Source: Intrasporangium calvum DSM 43043 (GTDB lineage Bacteria > Actinomycetota > Actinomycetes > Actinomycetales > Dermatophilaceae). From it: a DNA stretch of 64,000 bases. The stretch's first letter is position 1, and each line of letters begins with the position of its first letter. Under the pieces are notes generated by a model. It saw only the letters and a program-made list of their open reading frames with translations. It did not search any database and was not told the origin of the DNA. The stretch lies in contig NC_014830.1 in assembly GCF_000184685.1 (NCBI RefSeq), forward strand, positions 1,550,001 through 1,614,000, given 5' to 3'. Shown in pieces: positions 1 to 8,133 of the stretch. A program made the position numbers and the translations under genes.

Positions 1-2
1 AG

Positions 3-1136
3 CAGCTCGTCGTCGCCGGCGACCAGGCGTGGAACGAGATCCACCCCTACATCAGCTCGGTCGCGCCGGACCTGGCCGACCGCGTCTCGCGATGGACGGC
101 CGAGGAGGACCTCTTCACCCACCACCGCGTCGACGAGCAGCTGGCCAAGGCGATGGACCGCAAGGTCTGGCTGCCTTCGGGCGGCTCCCTCGTCATCGAC
201 CGCACCGAGGCGATGACCGTCGTCGACGTCAACACCGGCAAGTTCGTCGGGTCCGGGGGCAACCTCGAGGAGACGGTGACGAAGAACAACCTCGAGGCCG
301 CCGAGGAGATCGTCCGCCAGCTGCGGCTGCGAGACATCGGCGGGATCATCGTCATCGACTTCATCGACATGGTCCTCGAGAGCAACCGCGAGCTCGTCGT
401 CCGACGGCTGTTGGAGTGCCTCGGCCGCGACCGCACCAAGCACCAGGTCGCCGAGGTGACTTCCCTCGGGCTGGTCCAGATGACCCGAAAGCGCGTCGGG
501 TCGGGCCTCATCGAGGTCTTCTCCGAGACGTGCGAGCACTGTAACGGACGCGGCTACGTCATCCACGCCGACCCTGTCGACCAGGGCGCCGGGGGTGGCG
601 AGGCGGGCGAGCCGTCCGGCGCCAGGTCGGGTCGCCGGACGCGCCGGGGCGGGTCGACCGGGCCCACCGGCCCCACGGGTGCCACGGGTGCCACGGGTGC
701 CACGGGGGCGACGGGGGCGACGGGGGCGACAGGTGCCACCGCTGCCGCAGCCACCTCGCAGTCCGAGCCGATCAAGCCCTCGGGCCCGACGGCTGCTCAG
801 ATCGCGGCCGCCGCTCACGCGGCCGCGCTCAAGAGCACTGGGGCAGCGCCGGAGGACACGGTCGACGACGCTGCAGACTCCACCGGGCACGCGGTCGAGG
901 CCCCCGTCGCGGCGGCGACCCGGCCCGAGACGCGCGAGGAGTCGCCGGTGACCGAGGCTCCGGTCAACGAGCGGGCTGCGCAGGCTCCGACCGACGAGCC
1001 TGTGACCCAGGCTCCGGTCGACGAGCCGGTCCACCAGCCTCTCGACGAGCCGGCCAAGGCGGTGCCGAACCGCCGCAGGCGCGGCCGGGTCGTCGCACCG
1101 GCCGGCCCGCCGCGCACGTCCCCGACCGAGGGCTGA
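3..1136 (+). CDS. rne: Ribonuclease E/G family protein, C-terminal part
   Basis: Endoribonuclease for rRNA, tRNA and mRNA processing; the start lies before the window, and the frame is open from base 3 for 377 residues. The fragment shows the metal-binding aspartates of the catalytic core in DVNTGKF (from about residue 75) and VIDFIDM (about 119), then the CEHC zinc-link at 177-180 that joins subunits in this family. After residue 200 the sequence becomes disordered: a collagen-like run of GAT triplets encoded by a near-perfect 9-base tandem repeat (about 660-745), then an Ala/Pro/Glu-rich tail with repeated PVDEPV-like units and a basic end (RRRRGR). The core assignment is firm; the tail is probably a scaffold or RNA-contact region and is expected to vary. 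It lies upstream of rplU-rpmA-obgE, a common actinobacterial order. Confidence 0.93.
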   Translation, partial: QLVVAGDQAWNEIHPYISSVAPDLADRVSRWTAEEDLFTHHRVDEQLAKAMDRKVWLPSGGSLVIDRTEAMTVVDVNTGKFVGSGGNLEETVTKNNLEAAEEIVRQLRLRDIGGIIVIDFIDMVLESNRELVVRRLLECLGRDRTKHQVAEVTSLGLVQMTRKRVGSGLIEVFSETCEHCNGRGYVIHADPVDQGAGGGEAGEPSGARSGRRTRRGGSTGPTGPTGATGATGATGATGATGATGATAAAATSQSEPIKPSGPTAAQIAAAAHAAALKSTGAAPEDTVDDAADSTGHAVEAPVAAATRPETREESPVTEAPVNERAAQAPTDEPVTQAPVDEPVHQPLDEPAKAVPNRRRRGRVVAPAGPPRTSPTEG

Positions 1137-1206
1137 GGGGCGGCACGGGGCGGTCCGGTTTGGCCCGGAGCCGCCCCAGCCGGTAGCCTAGATCCTCGGT
1201 GCGCCC

Positions 1207-1231
1207 ACCGGGCCCGTGTTGACGGGCCGGT
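1207..1231 (+). promoter_or_regulatory. Hairpin in the rplU 5' leader
   Basis: An inverted repeat (ACCGGGCCCGT, loop GTTG, ACGGGCCGGT) with one bulged G sits about 45 bases before the rplU start. No T-run follows, so it is not an obvious terminator. It may be a leader element for autoregulation of the L21-L27 operon; that role is inference only. Confidence 0.35.
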
Positions 1232-1275
1232 GCCGAAAGCGGCGCTCCAGTCCTGATTCAGAGAGTGAGTTTCAC

Positions 1276-1584
1276 GTGTACGCGATTGTTCGCGCTGGCG
1301 GTCGCCAGGAGAAGGTCTCGGTGGGCGATGTCCTGCTCATCGACAAGGTGACGGGTCAGCCCGGCGACGCCGTCGAGCTCACGCCGCTGCTCGTCGTCGA
1401 CGGTGCCACGGTGACGTCCGATGCGGCCAAGCTGGCCAAGGTGTCCGTCAAGGCCGAGGTCGTGAAGCCGGCCAAGGGGCCCAAGATCACGATCATCAAG
1501 TTCAAGAACAAGACGGGCTACAAGAAGCGTCAGGGTCACCGTCAGCCGCTGACCCAGGTCAAGATCACCGAAATCAACGCGTGA
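1276..1584 (+). CDS. rplU: 50S ribosomal protein L21
   Basis: Large-subunit protein that binds 23S rRNA. The product is 102 residues, the usual length, starting [19 protein letters not shown] and ending in the conserved [17 protein letters not shown] region. I chose the GTG at 1276 because the family begins exactly at YAIVRAGG; an upstream in-frame ATG (1216) would add 20 unconserved residues. rpmA follows after 49 bases, as in nearly all bacteria. Confidence 0.97.
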   Translation: MYAIVRAGGRQEKVSVGDVLLIDKVTGQPGDAVELTPLLVVDGATVTSDAAKLAKVSVKAEVVKPAKGPKITIIKFKNKTGYKKRQGHRQPLTQVKITEINA

Positions 1585-1633
1585 TCGACGCCCTGCGTCT
1601 CACGGGTACACGGACTCACAAGGAGTAACTGAC

Positions 1634-1903
1634 ATGGCACACAAGAAGGGTGCGTCCTCGACCCGCAACGGTCGCGACTCGAACGCACAGCGGCTCGGCG
1701 TCAAGCGCTACGGCGGCCAGCAGGTCAACGCAGGCGAGATCCTCGTCCGTCAGCGCGGCACGCACTTCCACCCGGGTGACGGCGTCGGTCGCGGTGGTGA
1801 CGACACGCTGTTCGCGCTCGTCGCCGGCGCGGTCCGGTTCGGCACCAAGCGTGGCCGGAAGACCGTCAACATCGACGCGGTGGAGACCGCTGCTGCTGAG
1901 TGA
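1634..1903 (+). CDS. rpmA: 50S ribosomal protein L27
   Basis: 89 residues. Starts [19 protein letters not shown], the conserved N-terminal tail that reaches toward the peptidyl-transferase centre; there is no N-terminal cleavage extension of the Firmicutes type. A good ribosome-binding site (AAGGAG at 1619-1624) lies before the ATG. Co-directional with rplU; the downstream repeat hairpin probably ends the ribosomal-protein transcript or weakens read-through to obgE. Confidence 0.97.
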   Translation: MAHKKGASSTRNGRDSNAQRLGVKRYGGQQVNAGEILVRQRGTHFHPGDGVGRGGDDTLFALVAGAVRFGTKRGRKTVNIDAVETAAAE

Positions 1904-1928
1904 TCGCCTGATCACCAACCGAACCCCA

Positions 1929-2009
1929 ATCGAAAGAGCAGTTCGCGACAGCACTGCTGATCGAGAGAGCAGTTCGCGACGGGAGCCCGTCGCGAACTGC
2001 TCTTTCGGT
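1929..2009 (+). repeat. Intergenic repeat cluster, GAACTGC-TCTT-TCGA family
   Basis: Two direct copies of ATCGAAAGAGCAGTTCGCGAC-type sequence (1929-1949 and 1960-1980, one mismatch) are followed by an inverted copy (1989-2009). The second and third copies can pair as a stem of about 20 bp with an 8-base loop. The same core recurs between obgE and the histidine kinase (3574-3705). It lies in the rpmA-obgE gap and could act as a terminator or REP-like element. Confidence 0.85.
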
Positions 2010-2056
2010 TCTGCCGTATGCCGCTGGGCTGGCTCGATCTGGAAGAGTGGACCCCC

Positions 2057-3574
2057 ATGGCAGTGAACTTCGTCGATCGCGCCGTGCTGCACCTCTCGGC
2101 GGGCGCAGGTGGCCACGGCGTGGCTTCCGTCAAGCGGGAGAAGTTCAAGCCGCTCGGTGGCCCCGACGGCGGCAACGGCGGTCATGGCGGGTCGGTGATC
2201 CTGCGGGTGGACCCCCAGGCCACGACCCTGCTCGACTACCATCGCCACCCGCACCGCAAGGCCGACAACGGCAAGCCCGGAGGTGGGGACGAGCGCAACG
2301 GCGCCGACGGGGCCGACCTCGTTCTCCCGGTCCCCGAGGGCACCGTGGTCAAGGACGGTGACGGGCGGATCGTCGTCGACCTGGTCGGGATGGGGACCGA
2401 GCACGTCATCGCCCGTGGCGGTCGGGGCGGTCTCGGCAACAAGGCCCTCGCGTCGGCGCGCCGAAAGGCCCCGGGTTTCGCCCTGCTGGGCGAGCCAGGG
2501 GAGGAGGTCGACGTCGTCCTCGAGCTGAAGACGCTCGCCGACGTGGCCCTCATCGGCTTCCCCAGCGCCGGCAAGTCCTCTCTCGTGTCCGTCCTCTCGG
2601 CGGCTCGGCCGAAGATCGCCGACTACCCGTTCACCACCCTCGTTCCCAACCTGGGCGTCGTCACGGCCGGCTCGACCCGGTTCACCATCGCCGATGTCCC
2701 CGGCCTCATTCCCGGTGCCCATGAGGGCAAGGGTCTGGGGCTCGAGTTCCTGCGTCACGTCGAGCGGTGTTCGGTGCTCGCCCACGTCGTCGACTGCGCG
2801 ACGCTGGAGCCGGGGCGCGATCCGCTCACCGACCTCGAGGTCATCGAGCGCGAGCTGTCCCTCTACGTGCCCGACGCCGACCTCGGCGGGCGGCCGCTTG
2901 CCGAGCGCACGCGGCTCATCGTGCTCAACAAGGCGGACGTCCCCGAGGCGCGCGAGCTCGCCGAGATGGTCAAGCCCGACCTCGAGGCGCGCGGCTACGA
3001 GGTCTTCATCGTCTCCGCCGTGGCCCACCTCGGGCTCAAGGAGCTGACCTACGCCATGGCGCGCCACGTCGAGACCGCCCGTGCAGAGGTCGAGGCCGTC
3101 GTCCCGCAGCGGGTGGTGCTGCGACCCAGGTCGGTCGACGACCAGGGCTTCTCCGTCGTTCGGGAGGTCGGGCCAGACGGTCCGTTCTTCCGCGTCACGG
3201 GGGACCGGCCCACCCGCTGGGTCCGGCAGACCGACTTCAGCAACGACGAGGCCGTGGGGTACCTGGCCGACCGGCTGGCCCGCCTCGGCGTCGAGGACGA
3301 GCTCTACAAGGTCGGGGCGGTGGCGGGGGACACCGTCGTCATCGGGTCCTCCGACGACGCTGTCGTCTTCGACTGGGAGCCGACGCTCCAGTCCGGCGCG
3401 GAGCTGCTCGGGGCGCGCGGCACGGACCTGCGCCTCGAGGAGGGGGCCCGACCGACGCGTGACGAGAAGCGCGAGGTGATGAAGGACCGGTACGCCGCCC
3501 GAGCCGCCACTCAGGAGGAGCTGGACGACGAGCGCCGCGCCGGGCTCTGGCACCTGCAGGGCGACGACGACTGA
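2057..3574 (+). CDS. obgE: GTPase ObgE/CgtA
   Basis: Essential ribosome-associated GTPase involved in 50S assembly and stress control. The 505-residue product has the glycine-rich Obg fold (residues 1-160, e.g. [13 protein letters not shown]), the G domain with P-loop GFPSAGKSS (167-175), [16 protein letters not shown] and NKAD, and a C-terminal OCT domain, so it is full length. The start ATG at 2057 gives the family N-terminus [13 protein letters not shown]. An upstream ATG (2018) lies inside the dispersed CAGCGGCATAC-type motif and is rejected. In many relatives proB follows directly; here a two-component system does. Confidence 0.96.
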   Translation: MAVNFVDRAVLHLSAGAGGHGVASVKREKFKPLGGPDGGNGGHGGSVILRVDPQATTLLDYHRHPHRKADNGKPGGGDERNGADGADLVLPVPEGTVVKDGDGRIVVDLVGMGTEHVIARGGRGGLGNKALASARRKAPGFALLGEPGEEVDVVLELKTLADVALIGFPSAGKSSLVSVLSAARPKIADYPFTTLVPNLGVVTAGSTRFTIADVPGLIPGAHEGKGLGLEFLRHVERCSVLAHVVDCATLEPGRDPLTDLEVIERELSLYVPDADLGGRPLAERTRLIVLNKADVPEARELAEMVKPDLEARGYEVFIVSAVAHLGLKELTYAMARHVETARAEVEAVVPQRVVLRPRSVDDQGFSVVREVGPDGPFFRVTGDRPTRWVRQTDFSNDEAVGYLADRLARLGVEDELYKVGAVAGDTVVIGSSDDAVVFDWEPTLQSGAELLGARGTDLRLEEGARPTRDEKREVMKDRYAARAATQEELDDERRAGLWHLQGDDD

Positions 3575-3705
3575 TCGAAAGAGCAGTTCGTCCCCAGTTC
3601 GCGCGAAAGGTCACCTCCGTCAGGAGCGGGGGACGAACTGCTCTTTCGATGGGGTGCGTGACGAACTGCTCTTTCGATGGGGTGCGGGACGAACTGCTCT
3701 TTCGA
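3574..3705 (+). repeat. Intergenic 28-bp tandem repeat, GAACTGC-TCTT-TCGA family
   Basis: After obgE, one copy in reverse orientation (from 3574) is followed by three forward copies of GACGAACTGCTCTTTCGAT starting at 3632, 3660 and 3688, a 28-base period. The reverse copy can pair with any forward copy to form a hairpin. There are no unique spacers, so it is not a CRISPR array. Same family as 1929-2009. Confidence 0.88.
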
Positions 3706-3726
3706 TGGGGGTCGTAAGGTGAGCGC

Positions 3727-4851
3727 ATGAGCTCGTGGGGTGCGTTGCTGCGCCGCGGTCACCTCGGCACGGAGGCCGACCGCGCCACCTTTCGCACGCT
3801 GCACACCGCGTCGCAGGCGTCCCCGCCGCTCCGGGCCGGGCTCACCACGTCGTCAGCGGAGCGGTCGCTGAAGTACCTCCGCGCGCTGCTCGGGGCCCCG
3901 GCGGTCGCGATGACCGACACCACGGATCTTCTCGCGTGGGACGGCGGGCGCAACCACCACGCGGTCCAGCCTCCGGTCATCGCCGCCGGCACCTTGGGCA
4001 ACGGCCGCACCGTCGTCGTCGACGGGGCCGACATCGCCTGCATCGAGCCGTCCTGCCTCATCCGGCAGGCGATCGTCGCGCCCCTCGAGGTCGACGAGAA
4101 GGTCGTCGGCACCCTCCAGGTCTTCACCGGCTCGGCCTCCGCCAGCCTGGTCCGGGCCACCACGGAGGTGGCCCGGTGGGTCTCCGGCCAGCTCGAGCTC
4201 GCCGAGCTCGACGCCTCCCGGACCCGCCTCATGGAGGCCGAGGTCCGTGCGCTGCGGGCCCAGATCAGCCCGCACTTCGTCTACAACTCGCTGACCGCCA
4301 TCGCGTCGTTCACCCGCACCGACCCCGAGCGCGCCCGGGAGCTGCTCCTCGACCTGGCCGAGTTCACGAGGTACTCCTTCCGCAGGCACGGCGAGTTCAC
4401 CACGCTCGCCGAGGAGCTGCGGTCGATCGAGGCCTACCTCGTCATCGAGAAGGCCCGCTTCGGTGACCGCCTCCGGGTGACCCTGCGCGTCGCACCCGAG
4501 GTGCTGCCCGTCGTCGTGCCGTTCCTCTGCCTCCAGCCGCTCGTCGAGAACGCCGTGCAGCACGGCATCGAGGGCAAGGTCGGCGACGGCGAGATCACCA
4601 TCCTCGCCCAGGACGCGGACCATGAGTGCCTCGTCACGATCGAGGACAACGGCGTGGGCGAGGACCCGGAGAAGGTCCGCCGCGCCCTGGCCGGCGACGG
4701 CAACACCGACTCCGTCGGCCTCGCCAATGTCGACGAGCGGCTCCGCGCCGCGTTCGGAGACGACTACGGACTCGTCGTCGAGACCGCCGAAGGGGCCGGC
4801 ACCAAGGTCACCGTCCGACTGCCGAAGTTCCGTCCCGGGGTGCACGTATGA
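3727..4851 (+). CDS. LytS-type sensor histidine kinase, soluble
   Basis: 374-residue sensor kinase of the LytS/YpdA type. A GAF-like sensing region occupies about residues 45-150; the phospho-acceptor is H183 in QISPHFVYNSL. The HATPase part shows the N box (LVENAVQHG), VTIEDNGVGEDP and a GLANVDERL lid. No transmembrane segment or 5TM sensor is visible, so it probably senses a cytoplasmic signal. A TANNNT box (TAAGGT, 3715-3720) lies 6 bases before the ATG, suggesting a leaderless transcript. The LytTR response regulator follows after 43 bases and acetate-type symporters after that, so the pair probably controls carboxylate uptake. Confidence 0.9.
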   Translation: MSSWGALLRRGHLGTEADRATFRTLHTASQASPPLRAGLTTSSAERSLKYLRALLGAPAVAMTDTTDLLAWDGGRNHHAVQPPVIAAGTLGNGRTVVVDGADIACIEPSCLIRQAIVAPLEVDEKVVGTLQVFTGSASASLVRATTEVARWVSGQLELAELDASRTRLMEAEVRALRAQISPHFVYNSLTAIASFTRTDPERARELLLDLAEFTRYSFRRHGEFTTLAEELRSIEAYLVIEKARFGDRLRVTLRVAPEVLPVVVPFLCLQPLVENAVQHGIEGKVGDGEITILAQDADHECLVTIEDNGVGEDPEKVRRALAGDGNTDSVGLANVDERLRAAFGDDYGLVVETAEGAGTKVTVRLPKFRPGVHV

Positions 4852-4894
4852 CCTCGTCGGTCGGCCGGGCCCGCTGCCTGACAGGGGCCCCGCG

Positions 4895-5674
4895 ATGAGC
4901 AGCCCCAGCACCGTCGCCGGGGGAGCCGCACCTGAGCGGCTCCGAGTGCTCGCTCTCGACGATGAGGCCCCGGCCCTGGACGAGCTCGTCTGGTTGCTGG
5001 GCAGGGAGGAACGGATCGGCGAGGTGATCTCGTCCGACTCTGCGGCCGAGGCGTTGCGGATACTCCACGAGCGCCCCGTCGACGCGATCTTCATGGACAT
5101 CCAGATGCCCGGCCTGACCGGTCTCGACCTCGCCAGGGTGCTCTCGCGCTTCTCGACCAAGCCGCCGGTCGTCTTCGTGACAGCGCACGAGCAGCACGCG
5201 GTCGACGCCTTCGAGCTCAATGTCGTCGACTACGTCCTCAAGCCCGTGCGGGACGAACGGCTCGCCGAGGCCGTCCGGCGCGTCGTCAGCCGGATCGAGG
5301 GTCGCGAGTCGGCGCCCGGCGCGGAGGACGACAGCATCCTCGTCGAGCTCGCGGGCGTCAGCCGGCTCATTCCCCGCTCGGACGTCCTCTACGTCGAGGC
5401 CCAGGGCGACTACGCGCGGCTGCACACCGCCGCCGGCAGCCACCTCGTCCGGGTGCCGCTCACGACTCTCGCCGACCAGTGGCGCGACGCCGGGTTCGTC
5501 CGGATCCACCGGTCGCTCCTCGTCGCCCTCGGGCACATCACCGAGTGGCGCACCGAGGGCGGCCGGACGACCGTCGTCCTCGGTGGCCACGAGCTCGGGG
5601 TCAGCCGCCGCCACACCCGGGCGCTCCGGGACCTGCTCGTCAAGCGCGCCCAGCCTGGCCGGGAGCGACGGTGA
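4895..5674 (+). CDS. LytTR-family response regulator
   Basis: 259-residue DNA-binding response regulator. The receiver domain has the acidic pair D22/D23, phospho-acceptor D68 (IFMDIQMPG) and lysine K116 (YVLKPV). A LytTR domain follows (about 155-250, with LYVEAQGDYARLHT and FVRIHRSLLVAL). I chose ATG 4895, just before the receiver; the frame also stays open upstream inside the kinase gene. Partner of the preceding kinase. The next gene starts inside its stop (GTGA), so the regulator and transport genes are translationally coupled, which supports a shared role. Confidence 0.93.
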   Translation: MSSPSTVAGGAAPERLRVLALDDEAPALDELVWLLGREERIGEVISSDSAAEALRILHERPVDAIFMDIQMPGLTGLDLARVLSRFSTKPPVVFVTAHEQHAVDAFELNVVDYVLKPVRDERLAEAVRRVVSRIEGRESAPGAEDDSILVELAGVSRLIPRSDVLYVEAQGDYARLHTAAGSHLVRVPLTTLADQWRDAGFVRIHRSLLVALGHITEWRTEGGRTTVVLGGHELGVSRRHTRALRDLLVKRAQPGRERR

Positions 5675-6081
5675 CCCGGGAGCCGGCCCAGCGGCATACG
5701 GCATCGCGGGCCACCGAGCCACCCACCCGGGTCACGGTCACCTCCCCCCGGACGGTCGCCGCCCGCGCTCGGCAGGTCTCCATCGCCTCCGAGATCGATG
5801 CGCAGAGCCGGCTCGGGGAGGTCTACGTCGACTCGCTCATGCGCAGCCAGCTGCGGCTCGCGCTCGCGGTGGTGGCCGCGCTCGTCCTCACCCTCGGACT
5901 CGTCCCCCTCGTGCTCCATCTCGTGCCGGCGTGGGGACGCGTCGTCGTCCTCGGCATCCCGGTGCCCTGGGTCATCCTCACCGTCGTCGCCTTCGTCGAG
6001 ATCGTCGCGCTCGGCGTCTTCTACGTGCGACGGGCCGAGCGCAACGAGGCCGCCTTCAGCGACCTGCTCGACACGCGGTGA
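5671..6081 (+). CDS. Small two-helix membrane protein beside symporter
   Basis: 136 residues from a GTG that overlaps the regulator stop (GTGA). The first 60 residues are polar; two hydrophobic segments follow (about 69-91 and 95-118) with a short charged tail (RRAERNEAAF). It resembles the DUF485-type proteins that accompany acetate/cation symporters, but the similarity is weaker than for the gene at 7798. Its N-terminus encodes one copy of the dispersed motif (5689-5699, read as PAQRHTAS), so the true start could lie further downstream. The role is probably as a symporter subunit or assembly partner. Confidence 0.7.
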   Translation: MTREPAQRHTASRATEPPTRVTVTSPRTVAARARQVSIASEIDAQSRLGEVYVDSLMRSQLRLALAVVAALVLTLGLVPLVLHLVPAWGRVVVLGIPVPWVILTVVAFVEIVALGVFYVRRAERNEAAFSDLLDTR

Positions 6082-6091
6082 ACCGGGCCCC

Positions 6092-7651
6092 ATGAGCACC
6101 GCAGCCAGCGTCGTCGCCGTCATCCTCGTCGCAGTCTCGTCCCTCGGGGTCGGCGCCTTCGGGCTGCGGATCTCCCGGACCATGAGCGACTTCTACGTCG
6201 CCTCACGGGTCGTCGGGCCCGTGCTCAATGCCTCGGCCATCAGCGGCGAGTACCTGTCCGCCGCGTCGTTCCTCGGCGTCGCCGGCCTCATCCTCGCCCG
6301 GGGGGTGGACATGCTGTGGCTACCCGTCGGGTGGACGGCTGGCTACCTGCTCCTCCTCGTCTTCGTCGCCGCGCCGCTCCGACGCTCCGGGGCCTACACC
6401 CTGCCCGACTTCGCCCAGCTGAGGGTCGAGTCGACGAAGGCCCGCCACGTCGCCAGCCTGCTCGTCGTCGGCATCGGGATGCTCTACCTCATCCCCCAGT
6501 TCCAGGGCGCCGGACTGACGCTGCGCACCCTGACCGGCGCGCCCCTCTGGGTCGGGCAGGTCGTCGTGGCGATCATCGTCTCCCTCAACGTCCTGCCCGG
6601 CGGGATGCGGAGCGTCACCCTGGTCCAGGCCTTCCACTACTGGCTCAAGCTCGCGGCCCTGCTCACGCCGATCTTCTTCCTCCTCGGAGCGTTCGTCACC
6701 GGGGGTGCGCCCGAGGCGGTCAGTCGCCTCGACGCCGTCGACTGGGCCGAGCCGCTCTCCGGCGACTACGCGCTCTACCTCACCTACTCGCTCGTGCTCG
6801 CCACGTTCCTCGGCACCATGGGGCTGCCGCACGTCGTCGTCCGGTTCTACACCAACCCGGACGGCCGGGCGGCGCGGCGGACCACGCTCGTCGTCCTCGG
6901 CCTGCTCGGCGGGTTCTACCTGCTGCCCGTGGCGTACGGCATCCTCGGTCGCATGCTCGCGGCGGACCTCGTCACCTCGGGGCGGGCCGACTCCGTCGTC
7001 CTCGAGCTGCCGGCCCGCCTCTTCTCCGGGGTTCTCGCCGACCTCCTCACCGCGCTCATCGCCGCCGGTGCATTCGCCGCCTTCCTCTCCACGTCGATGG
7101 GCCTGGTCGTCTCCGTCGCCGGCGTCCTCAGCCAGGACGTCCTGCGTCGCCGCACCGAGCTCGGCCACGGGGTGAGCGCCTTCCGCCTCGCGACCCTCTT
7201 CGCCGTGGGGCTCGCCCTCGGCCTGACCTTCGTGGCGGCCCGGGTCCCGGTCGCCCACGCCGTGGAGCTGGCCTTCGCCGTCGCGGCCTCGACGTTCTGC
7301 CCGATGCTCGTGCTCGGGATCTGGTGGCGACGGCTGACCGCTGCCGGAGTCATCGCCGGCCTCGTCGTCGGCGGCTCCCTCTCGATGACCGCCGTCCTCA
7401 CGACGATGATCGGCATCGACTCCCAGGGCCTGCTGGGAGCGATTCTCACGCAGCCGGCAGCGATCACCGTGCCGGCCGCGTTCGCCACCATGATCGGCAC
7501 CTCGGTCGCCACGCGGCACCGCCAGCCGGCGCACGTGGCGCAGACGATGGTCCGCCTGCACGCGCCCGAGCACCTGACCCTCAACCGGGGGCCGTTCAAC
7601 CCCGAGGCGCACGAGGACACCCGACTGGATCGGCTTACCGCTCGTCGCTGA
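6092..7651 (+). CDS. Sodium/solute (acetate-type) symporter
   Basis: 519-residue inner-membrane transporter of the SSS family, about 13 hydrophobic segments. Family hallmarks include DFYVASRVVGPVLNASAISGEYLSAASFLG near the N-terminus (sodium-site helix 1), and GTMGLPHVVVRFYTNPDG in the middle, both typical of ActP/MctC carboxylate permeases. The ATG at 6092 lies 10 bases after the preceding stop. It is clearly diverged from the second symporter at 8130, so the two probably differ in substrate or affinity (acetate, propionate or pyruvate); the exact substrate cannot be read from sequence. Confidence 0.9.
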   Translation: MSTAASVVAVILVAVSSLGVGAFGLRISRTMSDFYVASRVVGPVLNASAISGEYLSAASFLGVAGLILARGVDMLWLPVGWTAGYLLLLVFVAAPLRRSGAYTLPDFAQLRVESTKARHVASLLVVGIGMLYLIPQFQGAGLTLRTLTGAPLWVGQVVVAIIVSLNVLPGGMRSVTLVQAFHYWLKLAALLTPIFFLLGAFVTGGAPEAVSRLDAVDWAEPLSGDYALYLTYSLVLATFLGTMGLPHVVVRFYTNPDGRAARRTTLVVLGLLGGFYLLPVAYGILGRMLAADLVTSGRADSVVLELPARLFSGVLADLLTALIAAGAFAAFLSTSMGLVVSVAGVLSQDVLRRRTELGHGVSAFRLATLFAVGLALGLTFVAARVPVAHAVELAFAVAASTFCPMLVLGIWWRRLTAAGVIAGLVVGGSLSMTAVLTTMIGIDSQGLLGAILTQPAAITVPAAFATMIGTSVATRHRQPAHVAQTMVRLHAPEHLTLNRGPFNPEAHEDTRLDRLTARR

Positions 7652-7733
7652 GCACCGACCGCTCGTCGCAGAATCCCCGGACGCAGGGCGACCCGTCCGC
7701 ACCGTTCACCGACCGGGCGCGCCCGCATGCTCG

Positions 7734-7749
7734 CGTTACCTAGGTCACA
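7734..7749 (+). promoter_or_regulatory. Possible CRP/GlxR-like operator before the second symporter operon
   Basis: CGTTACCTAGGTCACA is an imperfect palindrome centred on CCTAGG; read in reverse it is TGTGA-N6-TAACG, close to the CRP-family TGTGA-N6-TCACA. It lies about 50 bases before the start at 7798. CRP-type control of acetate permeases is known in actinobacteria; the match here is partial. Confidence 0.35.
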
Positions 7750-7797
7750 CCCCTAGCGTGGGCGCACCCTGACACCCACCAACGGAGGTGGCTCCTC

Positions 7798-8133
7798 GTG
7801 AGCAATGACGCTCAGCCGCCCGTGGCCGACGACCGGTACACGGAGCTGCAGAACTCTGCGGAGTTCGTCGAACTGCGGCGCAGGTTCCGCAGGTTCGTTT
7901 TCCCGATGACCGCGTTCTTCCTGATCTGGTACTTCCTCTACGTCCTCCTCTCGGTCTACGCGAAGGAGTTCATGGGCAGCAAGTTCGTCGGCAACATCAC
8001 GTGGGGCCTCGTCCTCGGGCTCCTCCAGTTCGTGACCACATTCGCCATCACGATGTACTACGCCCGCTGGGCAGACCGTGAGTTCGACACCCGCGCCGAG
8101 GCGCTGGCCCAGAAGATGGGAGGTGCCCTGTGA
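7798..8133 (+). CDS. DUF485 membrane protein
   Basis: 111 residues with two transmembrane helices (about 39-59 and 74-97) and the family pattern FRRFVFPMTAFFLIWYFLYVLL, followed by a MYYARWADREFD motif. DUF485 proteins are encoded next to ActP-type acetate symporters. The GTG at 7798 has an AACGGAGGTGG ribosome-binding region (7781-7791). Its end overlaps the symporter start by four bases (GTGA), so the two are translated together. Confidence 0.93.
   Translation: MSNDAQPPVADDRYTELQNSAEFVELRRRFRRFVFPMTAFFLIWYFLYVLLSVYAKEFMGSKFVGNITWGLVLGLLQFVTTFAITMYYARWADREFDTRAEALAQKMGGAL

Noticed and set aside
2018-2056. Upstream ATG for obgE inside the dispersed motif
   Set aside because: Adds unconserved residues; the family N-terminus begins at 2057.
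1616-3553. Long open frame (645 codons) on the minus strand opposite rpmA and obgE
   Set aside because: Antisense shadow of GC-rich coding sequence; no ribosome-binding site or family motif, and the plus-strand genes are certain.
3632-3705. 28-bp repeats resembling a CRISPR array
   Set aside because: Repeat follows repeat with constant filler, no unique spacers, no cas genes in the window.
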